Counted from the stretch's first letter, positions 24,424 to 32,411 are shown. The stretch is 35,824 bases of DNA from an uncultured Eubacteriales bacterium (GCA_900549865.1 URPU01000014.1:1-35824); one strand, 5' to 3'. The notes: a model not told the origin generated them from the sequence alone. Made by a program: numbers and translations.

Positions 24424-24561
24424 TTACTGTTCTGTTTTCTCTTCAGTGCTGACCTCAACCGCGCCGTTCTTCTTATTCTTCGCATCCTTGACCTTGGAAA
24501 CGACGATGTAGAGCAGCATACCGCCAAAAAGAACTAATATAAATATTCCGGCAGGTTCCAT
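24424..24561 (-). CDS. 45-residue single-span membrane peptide
   Basis: A short gene read from ATG 24561 to TAA 24424-24426. The product starts MEPAGIFILVLFGGMLLYIV (one membrane span, residues about 4-22), continues with a strongly basic stretch KVKDAKNKKNG and ends in an acidic tail VEVSTEEKTEQ. AAGGAG lies 8 bases before this ATG; the in-frame ATG at 24567 is only 1-2 bases from the site and less likely. The gene has a near-consensus promoter (24624-24652) and its own strong terminator, so it forms a complete independent transcription unit. The architecture (membrane helix, then basic, then acidic tail) resembles small YajC-like or stress micropeptides, but I recognise no family. Confidence 0.8.
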   Translation of the reverse strand: MEPAGIFILVLFGGMLLYIVVSKVKDAKNKKNGAVEVSTEEKTEQ

Positions 24562-24623
24562 CTTCATACTCCTTTACATGATTTTAGCGCAAGACGTCAA
24601 TTACTTAACGCTTTCTTAACATG

Positions 24624-24652
24624 AGTATAACAGAACGCCGGACATATTGCAA
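24624..24652 (-). promoter_or_regulatory. Promoter of the 45-residue peptide gene
   Basis: On the minus strand TTGCAA (24652-24647), a 17-bp spacer and TATACT (24629-24624). The predicted start lies about 55 bases before the ATG. Confidence 0.8.
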
Positions 24653-24726
24653 GCATTTTTGACAAAAATAATTCAAAGTGCGTGAAGGCGGCGCAAATTT
24701 TTCCCGCAGCGCGGAAATTTTCATGC

Positions 24727-24755
24727 TTTCAAACGCGACGCGCGGCGTGTAAAAT
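24727..24755 (+). promoter_or_regulatory. Candidate promoter of the sigma factor operon
   Basis: TTTCAA (24727-24732), 17-bp spacer, TAAAAT (24750-24755), 40 bases before the sigma-factor ATG. If the sigma factor is autoregulatory it would act here; no second copy was found to define its consensus. Confidence 0.5.
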
Positions 24756-24795
24756 ACGACATAAGAGATGAACACGGAACAAAGGAGGCGGCTTA

Positions 24796-25353
24796 ATGGA
24801 CGACACAAAGATAATAGAGCTGTTCTGGCAGCGAAGCGGCGACGCGATAGACGAGACGGACAAGAAATACGGGCGCATGTGCCGCAGGCTTGCCGGGAAC
24901 ATACTCGGCGATGCGCGTGACGGGGAGGAATGCGTCAGCGACGCGTATATGGCCGTCTGGCAGAGCATCCCCACACAGCGGCCCGCGCGCTTCGCGGCGT
25001 TTCTGGCCGCTGTGACGCGGCGGCTCAGCATAGACAGGCTGCGCGAAAACACCGCCGCAAAGCGCGGCGGCGGCGAGATGAGCGCGGCGATAGACGAGCT
25101 TGCCGACTGCCTTGCGGCGCCCGGCACGGTGGAGGCCAATGTGGAGGCGCGCGCGCTTGCCGCGGCGATAGACCGTTTTCTGGACGGGCTGAAGGAGGCC
25201 GACAGGAGCTTTTTTGTGTGCCGGTACTGGCTGGGCGCGCCCATTGCGGAGATAGCGAAGCGCCGCGGCGTGAGCGAGAGCCGGGTCAAAAGCTCGCTTA
25301 TGCGCAGCCGCGATCGGCTGAGGACATATCTGAGCGAGGAGGGATACATATGA
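24796..25353 (+). CDS. RNA polymerase sigma factor, ECF-like sigma-70 family
   Basis: A 185-residue two-domain sigma factor. Region 2 (about 15-85) includes MCRRLAGNILGDARDGEECVSDAYMAVWQS and the -10 recognition part FLAAVTRRLSIDRLREN. Region 4 (about 120-178) includes LKEADRSFFVCRYWLGAPIAEIAKRRGVSESRVKSSLMRSRDRLR, the -35 binding helix-turn-helix. No region 1.1 or 3. AAGGAGG precedes the ATG by about 8 bases. Its stop overlaps the next gene's start (ATGA), the usual sigma/anti-sigma coupling. The signal is unknown. Confidence 0.9.
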   Translation: MDDTKIIELFWQRSGDAIDETDKKYGRMCRRLAGNILGDARDGEECVSDAYMAVWQSIPTQRPARFAAFLAAVTRRLSIDRLRENTAAKRGGGEMSAAIDELADCLAAPGTVEANVEARALAAAIDRFLDGLKEADRSFFVCRYWLGAPIAEIAKRRGVSESRVKSSLMRSRDRLRTYLSEEGYI

Positions 25354-26195
25354 ACGCTTTCGATTTTATGGACGCATTTGGCGGCATTGCGCCGGAAAAT
25401 GTGCAGGCGGCGCTGGAGAGCATGGGGTATATCCCCGCGCGGAAAAGGCGCGGCGCGCGGCGGACGCTGCGCACGGTGCTGCTGGCCGCGGCGATGGCCC
25501 TGCTGCTGACGGCCTGCGGGTACGCGGTGGGCCGCTTCGTCAACAGCCCGGAGCAGGCGTGGAGCGTGGCGCGGCAGGAGGTCGGCCGGATGAAGGACAT
25601 GGGGATACTCGCGCCGGAGGTCACACTGCCGGAGGAGACGTACCGCGTGCTGGAGCTGCCGGAGGAGGCGACCAATGATTACTGGTACGGGCGGATATTC
25701 AAGCACCGCTACAACATCTCGGCACACGGGGAAAAGTATTTCTTCAATCTGGATGTGGACACCGCCACGGGGAAGATAACGAAGCTAACCATCGAGGCGC
25801 GGCCGGATGCGGACGATGCGCCGTATGCCACGCCGCCCATGCCGGATACCAGCGACGCGCCGTTAGATTATGAATGGGGCGAGAACTACGCCTATTTCGA
25901 CAATTACGACGATATCATCCCCGGCGGCATCACCGTTGGCCGCTTCTGCACGCTGCTGGCGGAGTACTGGGGCTTCTCAGGCTACACCCTCGGCGGAACG
26001 GAGGACAGCTTCTACGGCTATGACACCGAAGCGCCGTCCGGCGATATGCCGCTTATAGACGTGGCCGATATGCCGTATCTGACCGTTTTCTTCGACGGCG
26101 ACCAGAGCGGCGCGCCGATGTACATCGACATGTCCAACTACTGCTTCGGCAACGGCGTATATTTCACCGTCGGCACCAACCACCAGGTTGGGTGA
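25350..26195 (+). CDS. Putative anti-sigma factor, single-pass membrane protein
   Basis: A 281-residue protein coupled by ATGA to the sigma factor. The cytoplasmic N-terminal segment (MNAFDFMDAFGGIAPENV, residues 1-40) would bind the sigma factor. A basic patch ARKRRGARRTLR precedes one membrane helix (VLLAAAMALLLTACGYAV, about 43-60). The extracellular remainder (about 220 residues) is acidic and aromatic, including PEDA-type PepSY-like strands (EKYFFNLDVDTATGKITKLTIEA). A cysteine at the end of the membrane segment (TACG) resembles a lipobox, so a lipoprotein reading is possible, though the cytoplasmic N-terminal part is long for a signal peptide. Anti-sigma role is inferred from coupling and topology. 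Confidence 0.7.
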   Translation: MNAFDFMDAFGGIAPENVQAALESMGYIPARKRRGARRTLRTVLLAAAMALLLTACGYAVGRFVNSPEQAWSVARQEVGRMKDMGILAPEVTLPEETYRVLELPEEATNDYWYGRIFKHRYNISAHGEKYFFNLDVDTATGKITKLTIEARPDADDAPYATPPMPDTSDAPLDYEWGENYAYFDNYDDIIPGGITVGRFCTLLAEYWGFSGYTLGGTEDSFYGYDTEAPSGDMPLIDVADMPYLTVFFDGDQSGAPMYIDMSNYCFGNGVYFTVGTNHQVG

Positions 26196-26210
26196 TACGG
26201 ACATAAAATG

Positions 26211-26231
26211 GAGAGGCCAGAATGGCCTCTC
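26211..26231. terminator. Hairpin after the anti-sigma gene
   Basis: GAGAGGCC (26211-26218) and GGCCTCTC (26224-26231) flank AGAAT. It lies 15 bases beyond the stop but has no T-tract, so it may be a 3' stabilising hairpin or a weak terminator. Confidence 0.45.
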
Positions 26232-26245
26232 CCTGAGTATGTTAA

Positions 26246-26438
26246 TGTCAAAAAGCCTCGCAGAGTTTGCCGCCCACAGGCGGCAAAAAGATTTTTAACT
26301 GTTTTCTCTCGCGACATGTGCGTGAGAGAAAACACTTCTCAGTCTGCCAGTGTGGAATTTGCCCGCCCCCGGCGGGCAAATTATGCGCGCGGCAGACTGT
26401 AATCTTTTTGTCGGAAAAAACCGCAGGTTTTTTCGACA
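26246..26438. repeat. Hairpin-rich intergenic repeat element, about 193 bp
   Basis: Starts TGTCAAAAAGCC and ends GGTTTTTTCGACA, near-inverted ends like those of the element at 11201-11395. Internal stems: TTTGCCGCC/GGCGGCAAA (26266-26287), GTTTTCTCTC/GAGAGAAAAC (26301-26333), AGTCTGCC/GGCAGACT (26341-26398) enclosing AATTTGCCCGCC/GGCGGGCAAATT (26356-26382), and the terminator-like stem at 26410-26437. Like the first element it separates convergent genes. It is non-coding and has no transposase. Confidence 0.55.
26410..26437 (-). terminator. Terminator of the alanine racemase gene
   Basis: On the minus strand GTCGAAAAAACC and GGTTTTTTCCGAC pair around TGC. It starts 5 bases after the alr stop, and the hairpin's own 3' arm supplies the T-rich stretch. 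It is also the right end of the repeat element. Confidence 0.65.
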
Positions 26439-26441
26439 GTC

Positions 26442-27575
26442 TCAGAAATCCTTATACACGCGCGGGACGCGCTTGGACACGGCGCACAGAAGCTCATACG
26501 GGATGGTCTGCGCGGCGGCGGAGAGCCTGTATATATCGCTGCGGCGGCCGAAGATCTCCACCTCGCTGCCGACGTCGGCCTGCGGGAGCTGCGTGAGATC
26601 TACCATGCACATGTCCATGCAGATGCTGCCGCGCTGCGGCGCGAAGCCGCCTGGCGCATAGAACGCGCACTTGTTGGAGATGAGCCGCGGCAGGCCGTCG
26701 GCATAGCCGATTCCCAGCACGCCCATGCGCGTGCGCCTGTCGGTGACGTAACGTCGCCCGTAGCTGACGGAGGTGCCCGGCTCATAGAATTTTATGGTGC
26801 TGACGGTAGTGACAAGGCGCATACACGGCACAAGGCCAAGGCGGCCGGACGTGTCGCCGTAGCCGTAGAGCAGAAGGCCGGGGCGCACCATGTCCAGCGC
26901 CATCTCCGGATAATTCACGACGGCGCCGCTGTTGGCGCAGTGGCGTATAGCAAAGCCTATCCCGGCGCGGCGCTCTATCTCCTCCGTCACGCGGCAGAAG
27001 AGCGCGAACTGCGCGCGCGTATACGCCTCATTATCCGCGCCCGGCTCGTCGGACACGGCGAAGTGAGTGTATATTCCCTCTGCCTCAAGTCCCGGCAGGG
27101 TGCAGGAGCGGATGATATTATCCACACCCTCGTCAAAATGCGCGCCGTCCACCAGAAAGCCGAGGCGGGACATGCCGGTGTCGAGCTTGATATGTATTTT
27201 CAGCGTGCGGCCAAGCTTTTCCGCCGCGGCGGAGTATTCAAGCGCCTTGGCAAGGCAGGTGACGGTCTGGGTGATGCCGTTTTCAATGAGCGCGGCGGTA
27301 TATTCATGCGGAGTGTGGCCGAGGATGAGGATCGGCATTTTTATGCCGCCCGCGCGAAGCTCCAGTGCTTCATCAAGGCAGGACACGGCAAGATAGTCCG
27401 CGCCCGCGGACTCAAGCAGGCGCGCCACGGCGGGCGCGCCGTGGCCGTAAGCGTCGGCCTTGACGATGCCGAGGAAGCGGCACCCGGCCGGAAGCGCGGC
27501 GCGGATGGCCATATAGTTATGGCGCAGGTTTTCAAGGCTGACCTCCGCCCAGGTTCTCTTTTGCAGGTCGTTCAT
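26442..27575 (-). CDS. alr: Alanine racemase
   Basis: A 377-residue PLP enzyme that interconverts L- and D-alanine, supplying D-Ala for peptidoglycan. The N-terminal TIM barrel carries the PLP Lys39 in VKADAYGHG. The C-terminal beta domain carries the second catalytic base Tyr272 in TSVSYGRRY, followed by VLGIGYADGLPR and RGSICMDMCMVD. Length matches the family (360-390). It lies 37 bases downstream of a lipoprotein gene on the same strand, similar to the ydcC-alr order in Bacillus. Its 3' end meets the hairpin element that appears to terminate it. Confidence 0.96.
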   Translation of the reverse strand: MNDLQKRTWAEVSLENLRHNYMAIRAALPAGCRFLGIVKADAYGHGAPAVARLLESAGADYLAVSCLDEALELRAGGIKMPILILGHTPHEYTAALIENGITQTVTCLAKALEYSAAAEKLGRTLKIHIKLDTGMSRLGFLVDGAHFDEGVDNIIRSCTLPGLEAEGIYTHFAVSDEPGADNEAYTRAQFALFCRVTEEIERRAGIGFAIRHCANSGAVVNYPEMALDMVRPGLLLYGYGDTSGRLGLVPCMRLVTTVSTIKFYEPGTSVSYGRRYVTDRRTRMGVLGIGYADGLPRLISNKCAFYAPGGFAPQRGSICMDMCMVDLTQLPQADVGSEVEIFGRRSDIYRLSAAAQTIPYELLCAVSKRVPRVYKDF

Positions 27576-27612
27576 ATGTCTTTATCCCTCTGTAGTATGT
27601 ATATCTATTGCG

Positions 27613-28173
27613 TCAGGCGTTCCAGCCGCTTATCTGCGCCGTGACGCGCACGCGCCCGGCGGAGGATATCTCCGCATACAGCGGCGTTTTGCTGTACTTA
27701 TCCAGATGCACCTCAACACTCAGCCCGTCGGATGGGATGAGTACAGCGGCAAGCTCGCCGTTTTCCTCCCACGCGCTGTCAAGGTAGCCCGTGCGCATCG
27801 CGTCCACCAGCAGCGGCAGCGCGGACATCGGCGATAGGCCGAAATCGTCCAGCGCGCCGGTATCCAGCGCCACGCCGTCATATTCAAGCGCCGTCTCCCC
27901 CGCCGTGATATGCGCGGAAACGCCCTTGATTATCTGCGGCGAAACGACCGTGACAGTGCAGCCGCCGCTGTCCGCGGCATAGTCCAGAGTGAACTCGACG
28001 CATCTGTCGTCATACTCGGCGCGGAGCTGTGACGTGAAGTGAAGCTCATCCTGTGCGGAGAGGTCCTCGGCAAAGCTTTCAAACCCGGCGCGCGCCGCGC
28101 CGCCTCCGCAGGCGGAAAGCATGAGGGCGGCCCCGAGAAGCAGCGGCATGAGCGGCATGTACAATTTTTTCAT
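27613..28173 (-). CDS. Putative lipoprotein upstream of alr
   Basis: A 186-residue secreted protein. The signal peptide MKKLYMPLMPLLLGAALML ends in lipobox LSAC (Cys22). The mature part is mainly beta-strand-like, with repeated short blocks (DELHFTSQLRAEYDDRCVEF, VEVHLDKYSKTPLYAEISSAG, VRVTAQISG) reminiscent of LolA/YdcC-type antiparallel sheet proteins, which bind lipid or are involved in sporulation membranes. Similarity to YdcC is inferred from fold-like pattern and from position next to alr; sequence identity cannot be judged here. A near-consensus promoter lies 54 bases upstream, so it should lead a two-gene operon with alr. Confidence 0.7.
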   Translation of the reverse strand: MKKLYMPLMPLLLGAALMLSACGGGAARAGFESFAEDLSAQDELHFTSQLRAEYDDRCVEFTLDYAADSGGCTVTVVSPQIIKGVSAHITAGETALEYDGVALDTGALDDFGLSPMSALPLLVDAMRTGYLDSAWEENGELAAVLIPSDGLSVEVHLDKYSKTPLYAEISSAGRVRVTAQISGWNA

Positions 28174-28226
28174 GGTGCAGTCTCCGTTTCATAAATACTT
28201 GTACCACACCATATGCGCCATGACCC

Positions 28227-28255
28227 ATTATAATCACCGCGGCGGCAATAGTCAA
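28227..28255 (-). promoter_or_regulatory. Promoter of the lipoprotein-alr operon
   Basis: On the minus strand TTGACT (28255-28250), 17-bp spacer and a perfect TATAAT (28232-28227). Confidence 0.88.
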
Positions 28256-28288
28256 ACGCGTTTTCACGCAAAAAGCGGAAAATATCTC

Positions 28289-28317
28289 TTGCAATACGGG
28301 AAAAAGTATGATATCTT
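28289..28317 (+). promoter_or_regulatory. Promoter of the pheST T-box leader
   Basis: TTGCAA (28289-28294), 17-bp spacer, TATCTT (28312-28317). It starts the RNA just upstream of the T-box structure, near 28324. Confidence 0.6.
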
Positions 28318-28323
28318 TATGTT

Positions 28324-28549
28324 TGCTGTGAACGGGAAAATAGCGTTTCACCGCCCATCAGAGAGTGGGGGCCGCCGGCTGCAAGCCTCCTTGGGCGCGG
28401 CGCTTGGTTCGCCCGGGAGCATCCGGCCAATCACCGGCGCGCGGGCTGCGTTACAGGCCCGGCAAGTGCGGCATGTTTGCCGAATTTGGGTGGTACCGCG
28501 GAAGTTGTGCTTTCGTCCCTTATATTTTGGGATGGAAGCTTATTTTTTT
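28324..28549 (+). ncRNA. T-box leader (probable phenylalanine-specific)
   Basis: The conserved T-box sequence GGGTGGTACCGCGG is at 28488-28501, followed by the terminator: GCTTTCGTCCC (28509-28519) pairs with GGGATGGAAGC (28529-28539) using two G-U pairs, then TTATTTTTTT. Upstream, AGAGAGTGGG (28361-28370) fits the Stem I K-turn region. TTC at 28408-28410 is a candidate Phe specifier codon in the 3' side of Stem I; its assignment needs folding. Uncharged tRNA-Phe would stabilise the antiterminator and allow pheST expression. Together with the promoters it fills the 393-base gap before pheS. Confidence 0.9.
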
Positions 28550-28566
28550 GATTAGGAGTGACCGAA

Positions 28567-29592
28567 ATGAGAGAACTTATGCAGGGGCTGAGAGACGCCT
28601 CCATCAAAGCGATACGCGAGTGCGACAACGTTGAGCTGCTTGAAGCGCTGCGCGTGAAGTACCTCGGCAAGAAGGGCGAGCTGACGGCGATACTGCGCCA
28701 GATGGGCAAGCTCTCCGCGGAGGAGCGCCCCGCCATGGGCCAGCTTGCAAACCAGCTTCGCGCCGACATTGAGCAGGCGCTGGACGAGCGCAGAAGCGCG
28801 CTGAACGAGAAGCTGATGGAGCTGAAGCTCGAGAGCGAGGCCGTGGACGTGACGCTGCCGGGCGAGGCGCACAAAATGGGGCACAAGCACCCGATGTACA
28901 ACGTGCTTGACCAGATAAAGGACATATTCATCGGCATGGGCTTTGAGATACTGGACGGCCCCGAGGTGGAGCTTGCCGATTATAACTTCACGAAGCTCAA
29001 CATCGACGAGGGGCACCCCTCCCGCGAGTGGACGGACACCTTCTATTTCACCGAGGACAACCGTGTGCTGCTGCGCACGCAGACGTCCAACATGCAGGTG
29101 CACGCCATGGAGACGCGCCCGCTGCCTATCCGCGTGCTGGCCCCCGGCCGCGTTTACCGCAAGGACGAGGTGGACGCCACGCACTCCCCCATGTTCCACC
29201 AGATAGAGGGTCTTGTCGTGGACAAGGGCGTGACCATGTCCGACCTTAAGGCGACGCTGAACCTCGTTGTGGAGAAGATATACGGCAAGGGCACCGTCAC
29301 ACGCTTCCGCCCGCACCACTTTCCCTTCACCGAGCCGAGCTGTGAGCTGGACATACAGTGCCACAAGTGCGGCGGCAAGGGCTGCCCGACGTGCAAGGGC
29401 GAGGGCTGGATAGAGGTCCTCGGCGCGGGCATGGTGCACCCGAAGGTGCTTGCAGGCTGCGGCATTGACCCGGACGTTTACTCCGGCTGGGCCTTCGGCA
29501 TGGGGCTGGAGCGTCTGGCGCTGGGCGAATACAAGATAAACGACATGCGCCTTATATTTGAAAACGATACCCGTTTCCTCGAGCAGTTTTGA
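28567..29592 (+). CDS. pheS: Phenylalanine-tRNA ligase alpha subunit
   Basis: A 341-residue class II synthetase subunit. The N-terminal coiled coil binds tRNA (about 1-80). Motif 2 is RVYRKDEVDATHSPMFHQIEG, HHFPFTEPSCELDI forms the Phe-binding region, and motif 3 is FGMGLERLALGEYKINDMR. It carries a CHKCGGKGCPTCKGEGW insertion (around residues 261-277) with four Cys, a probable zinc knuckle seen in many clostridial PheS proteins. ATG 28567 has AGGAG 8 bases upstream; a GTG at 28558 is in frame but inside the ribosome site. Controlled by the T-box leader. Confidence 0.97.
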   Translation: MRELMQGLRDASIKAIRECDNVELLEALRVKYLGKKGELTAILRQMGKLSAEERPAMGQLANQLRADIEQALDERRSALNEKLMELKLESEAVDVTLPGEAHKMGHKHPMYNVLDQIKDIFIGMGFEILDGPEVELADYNFTKLNIDEGHPSREWTDTFYFTEDNRVLLRTQTSNMQVHAMETRPLPIRVLAPGRVYRKDEVDATHSPMFHQIEGLVVDKGVTMSDLKATLNLVVEKIYGKGTVTRFRPHHFPFTEPSCELDIQCHKCGGKGCPTCKGEGWIEVLGAGMVHPKVLAGCGIDPDVYSGWAFGMGLERLALGEYKINDMRLIFENDTRFLEQF

Positions 29593-29609
29593 TTAGGAGG
29601 GCAAGATAA

Positions 29610-32303
29610 ATGTTACTTTCAAGAAAATGGCTCAACGAGTTTGTTGATCTTCCGATAGATCAGTATGACGACCGCACCTTCGGCGAGGCGATGACTGTCT
29701 CCGGCTCGAAGGTGGAGATAACCGAGGATCTGAGCAAGAGCATCAAGAACGTCAAGGTGGGCAGGATCCTTTCCATCACGAAGCACCCGAATTCCGACCA
29801 CATGCTGGTGACGCAGATAGACGTCGGCGCGGAGGCGCCCGTGCAGATATGCACCGGCGCGTGGAACGTGCACGAGGGCGACATGGTTCCCGCGGCGCTG
29901 CACAATTCCGTGCTGCCCGGCGGCGTGAAGATAACCCGCGGCAAGCTGCGCGGCGTTGAATCCGACGGTATGCTGTGCTCCCTCAAGGAGCTGCAGCTCA
30001 CCACGCACGACTACCCCTACGGCGAGATAAAGGCCGCCGCCATACTTGGCGACTACCACGCGCTCGACCCCGACGCGCCGTCCATCCCCGCCGACATCAG
30101 CAGCGGCGAGGCCATCTTCGGCAGCGTGATAGCGGCTGAGGTGACGAGCGTGGAGGCCTATGGCGTCAACCAGTGGAAGTGCGAGCTTGACACAGGCTCC
30201 CGCGTGTGCGACACGATATGCAGCTGCCAGAACGTGCACGAGGGCGACATGGTCGCCTATGACACCAAGACGGGGCTCATATGCACGCTTGCCGACCTGC
30301 ACGCCAAGCAGGAGGAGTTCCCCCACTGCATTCCCGACGGCATATTCGTGCTGCACGAGGACTGCCGCCCCGGCGACGATATAGGCGCGCTCGTCGGCAT
30401 GGACGACCACGTGGTCGAGTTTGAGATCACGCCCAACCGCCCCGACTGCCTGTGCATGATCGGCCTTGCGCGCGAGGCCGCCGTCACCTTCGGCAAGAAG
30501 CTGACGCTGCATGAGCCGGTGGTACAGGCCAAGGCCGGCGGCGACATAAACGAGCTTGCAAAGGTCGTCATTGAGGACGCCGCGCTCTGTCCGCGCTATA
30601 CCGCGCGCATGGTCAAGAACGTAAAGATCGCCCCCAGCCCCGAATGGATGCGCGAGCGTATCCGCAACGCCGGTATGCGCCCGATAAACAATATCGTCGA
30701 TATCACGAACTACGTCATGCTGGAGTACGGCCAGCCGATGCACGCGTTCGACTTCGCCTGTGTCAACAACGGCGAGATACACATCCGCACCGCGCGCGAG
30801 GGCGAGGTCATACGCACGCTTGACAGAACGGAGCGCAAGCTCACGCCGAACATGCTGTGCATCTGCGACACCGACAAGCCCGTGGGCGTCGCGGGCGTGA
30901 TGGGCGGCGAGAACAGCGAGATCGTCGGCGACACGGCGATGGTGCTGTTTGAAAGCGCAAACTTCAACGGCCCCTCCGTGCGCCGCACGGCCACGGCGCT
31001 GGGTATGCGCACGGACGCGTCCTCCCGCTTTGAAAAGGGCCTTGACGTGAAGAACACCTTCGCCGCCGTGCAGCGCGCGTGCGAGCTTGTGGAAATGCTC
31101 GGCGCGGGCGAGGTCGTGGACGGCGTTATCGACGTCGTGCCGAAGCCGCTTGAGACGACGACCGTGAAGCTGGAGCCGGATAAGATAAACGCCCTTCTCG
31201 GCACGGACATCGGCGAGCCGGCCATGCGCAAGATACTTGTCGATCTCGGCTTCACGCTGGAGGGCGACACGATATACGTTCCCTCCTGGCGCGGCGATGT
31301 GGAGCATTACTCCGACATCGCGGAGGAGGTCGCGCGCTTCTACGGCTACAACGAGATACCCACGCGCTTCACGGGCGCGATAAGCACCTGCGGCGGGTTC
31401 AGCCCCGTGCAGCTTACCGAGCGTGCCGTCGGACAGGCGCTGCGCGCGATGGGGCTGGATGAGATAATCACCTATTCCTTCATAAGCCCCAGCTACTACG
31501 ACAAGATCCGTATGCCGGTGGATTCGCCGCTGCGCGACAGTCTGCGCATACTCAACCCGCTGGGTGAGGACACCTCCATCATGCGCACGACAGTGCTGCC
31601 GTCCATGCTGGAGATACTCACGCGCAACTACAACTTCCGCAACAAGTCCGCCGCGCTGTACGAGATAGGCAAGATATACCTCAAGCGCGACGACGGCCTT
31701 GCCAATGAGCCGAAGATCGTCTCCATGGGCGCATACGGCGCAGGAATAAGCTTCTTCACGATAAAGGGCTGGGTCGAAGGGCTGCTTAAGGACGTGCGCG
31801 CACCGAAGGCCAGATTCGTGGCCGAAAAAGAGAACGCCTCCTATCACCCCGGCCGCTGCGCCAAGGTATACGCCGGGGAGACCTATATCGGCATATTCGG
31901 CCAGATACACCCGGAGGTCGCCAAGAACTACGGCGTCGATGCGGAGCTTTACTGCGCAGAGCTGAGCTTTGACGCGATATGCGCCGTATGCGGCGGCACG
32001 CCCGTGTATGAGCCGCTGCCCAAGTTCCCCGCCGTGACGCGCGACATCGCCATCGTGTGCAGCAGCGCCGTCACCGTCGGCGAGCTGACGGACTGCATCC
32101 TCGCCTCCGGCGGGAAGTATCTGAAGGACTGCACGCTGTTCGACGTGTACACTGGCCATCACATCGCCGAGGGCATGAAGTCCGTGGCGTTCTCGCTGAC
32201 GATGCGCGCCGACGACCAGACGCTGACTGACGACCACGCGGAGGAGACCGTGCGCGCGGTTCTGACCGCGTTGAAGGAGAAATACGGCGCAGTCATACGC
32301 TGA
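29610..32303 (+). CDS. pheT: Phenylalanine-tRNA ligase beta subunit with duplicated tRNA-binding segment
   Basis: An 897-residue beta subunit, about 100 longer than usual (around 800). The EMAP-like tRNA-binding domain is at about 40-150 (VGRILSITKHPNSDHMLVTQ). The B3/B4 editing domain includes EFEITPNRPDCLCMIGLARE. The B5 domain and class II-like core lie in the middle, and the C-terminal FDX anticodon-binding domain (FPAVTRDIAIVCSSAVTVGE) is at the end. Between THDYPYG (about 132) and IPDGIFVLHEDC (about 245) lies an insert that copies parts of the tRNA-binding domain: the octapeptide NVHEGDMV occurs at 86-93 and at 208-215. It partners PheS (17-base gap, AGGAGG). Confidence 0.96.
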   Translation: MLLSRKWLNEFVDLPIDQYDDRTFGEAMTVSGSKVEITEDLSKSIKNVKVGRILSITKHPNSDHMLVTQIDVGAEAPVQICTGAWNVHEGDMVPAALHNSVLPGGVKITRGKLRGVESDGMLCSLKELQLTTHDYPYGEIKAAAILGDYHALDPDAPSIPADISSGEAIFGSVIAAEVTSVEAYGVNQWKCELDTGSRVCDTICSCQNVHEGDMVAYDTKTGLICTLADLHAKQEEFPHCIPDGIFVLHEDCRPGDDIGALVGMDDHVVEFEITPNRPDCLCMIGLAREAAVTFGKKLTLHEPVVQAKAGGDINELAKVVIEDAALCPRYTARMVKNVKIAPSPEWMRERIRNAGMRPINNIVDITNYVMLEYGQPMHAFDFACVNNGEIHIRTAREGEVIRTLDRTERKLTPNMLCICDTDKPVGVAGVMGGENSEIVGDTAMVLFESANFNGPSVRRTATALGMRTDASSRFEKGLDVKNTFAAVQRACELVEMLGAGEVVDGVIDVVPKPLETTTVKLEPDKINALLGTDIGEPAMRKILVDLGFTLEGDTIYVPSWRGDVEHYSDIAEEVARFYGYNEIPTRFTGAISTCGGFSPVQLTERAVGQALRAMGLDEIITYSFISPSYYDKIRMPVDSPLRDSLRILNPLGEDTSIMRTTVLPSMLEILTRNYNFRNKSAALYEIGKIYLKRDDGLANEPKIVSMGAYGAGISFFTIKGWVEGLLKDVRAPKARFVAEKENASYHPGRCAKVYAGETYIGIFGQIHPEVAKNYGVDAELYCAELSFDAICAVCGGTPVYEPLPKFPAVTRDIAIVCSSAVTVGELTDCILASGGKYLKDCTLFDVYTGHHIAEGMKSVAFSLTMRADDQTLTDDHAEETVRAVLTALKEKYGAVIR

Positions 32304-32309
32304 ACTCCG

Positions 32310-32347
32310 CGGAATTAATGAAAATTTAATGTAATTCGCCGTTTTTC
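32310..32347 (+). terminator. Possible terminator after pheT
   Basis: CGGAATTA (32310-32317) and TAATTCGCCG (32332-32341) form an imperfect stem with one bulge, followed by TTTTTC. It lies just after the pheT stop. Confidence 0.5.
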
Positions 32348-32350
32348 GAC

Positions 32351-32378
32351 TTTACTTGCGGTCATATTCTGATATAAT
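32351..32378 (+). promoter_or_regulatory. Promoter of ireB
   Basis: TTTACT (32351-32356), 16-bp spacer and a perfect TATAAT (32373-32378), 33 bases before the ireB start. Confidence 0.65.
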
Positions 32379-32411
32379 ACTGCCAAGGAGAAAAGCAAAG
32401 GAGGGGACATC

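Noticed and set aside
24240..24537. Two longer overlapping frames near the 45-residue peptide gene
   Set aside because: They cross terminators on both strands and lack ribosome sites; the short frame fits promoter, ribosome site and terminator.
28121..28555. Plus-strand frame through the T-box leader
   Set aside because: It overlaps the lipoprotein start and the structured RNA leader and lacks a ribosome site.
29619..32237. Long minus-strand open frame opposite pheT
   Set aside because: Antisense shadow of a certain housekeeping gene; no ribosome site or recognisable domain.
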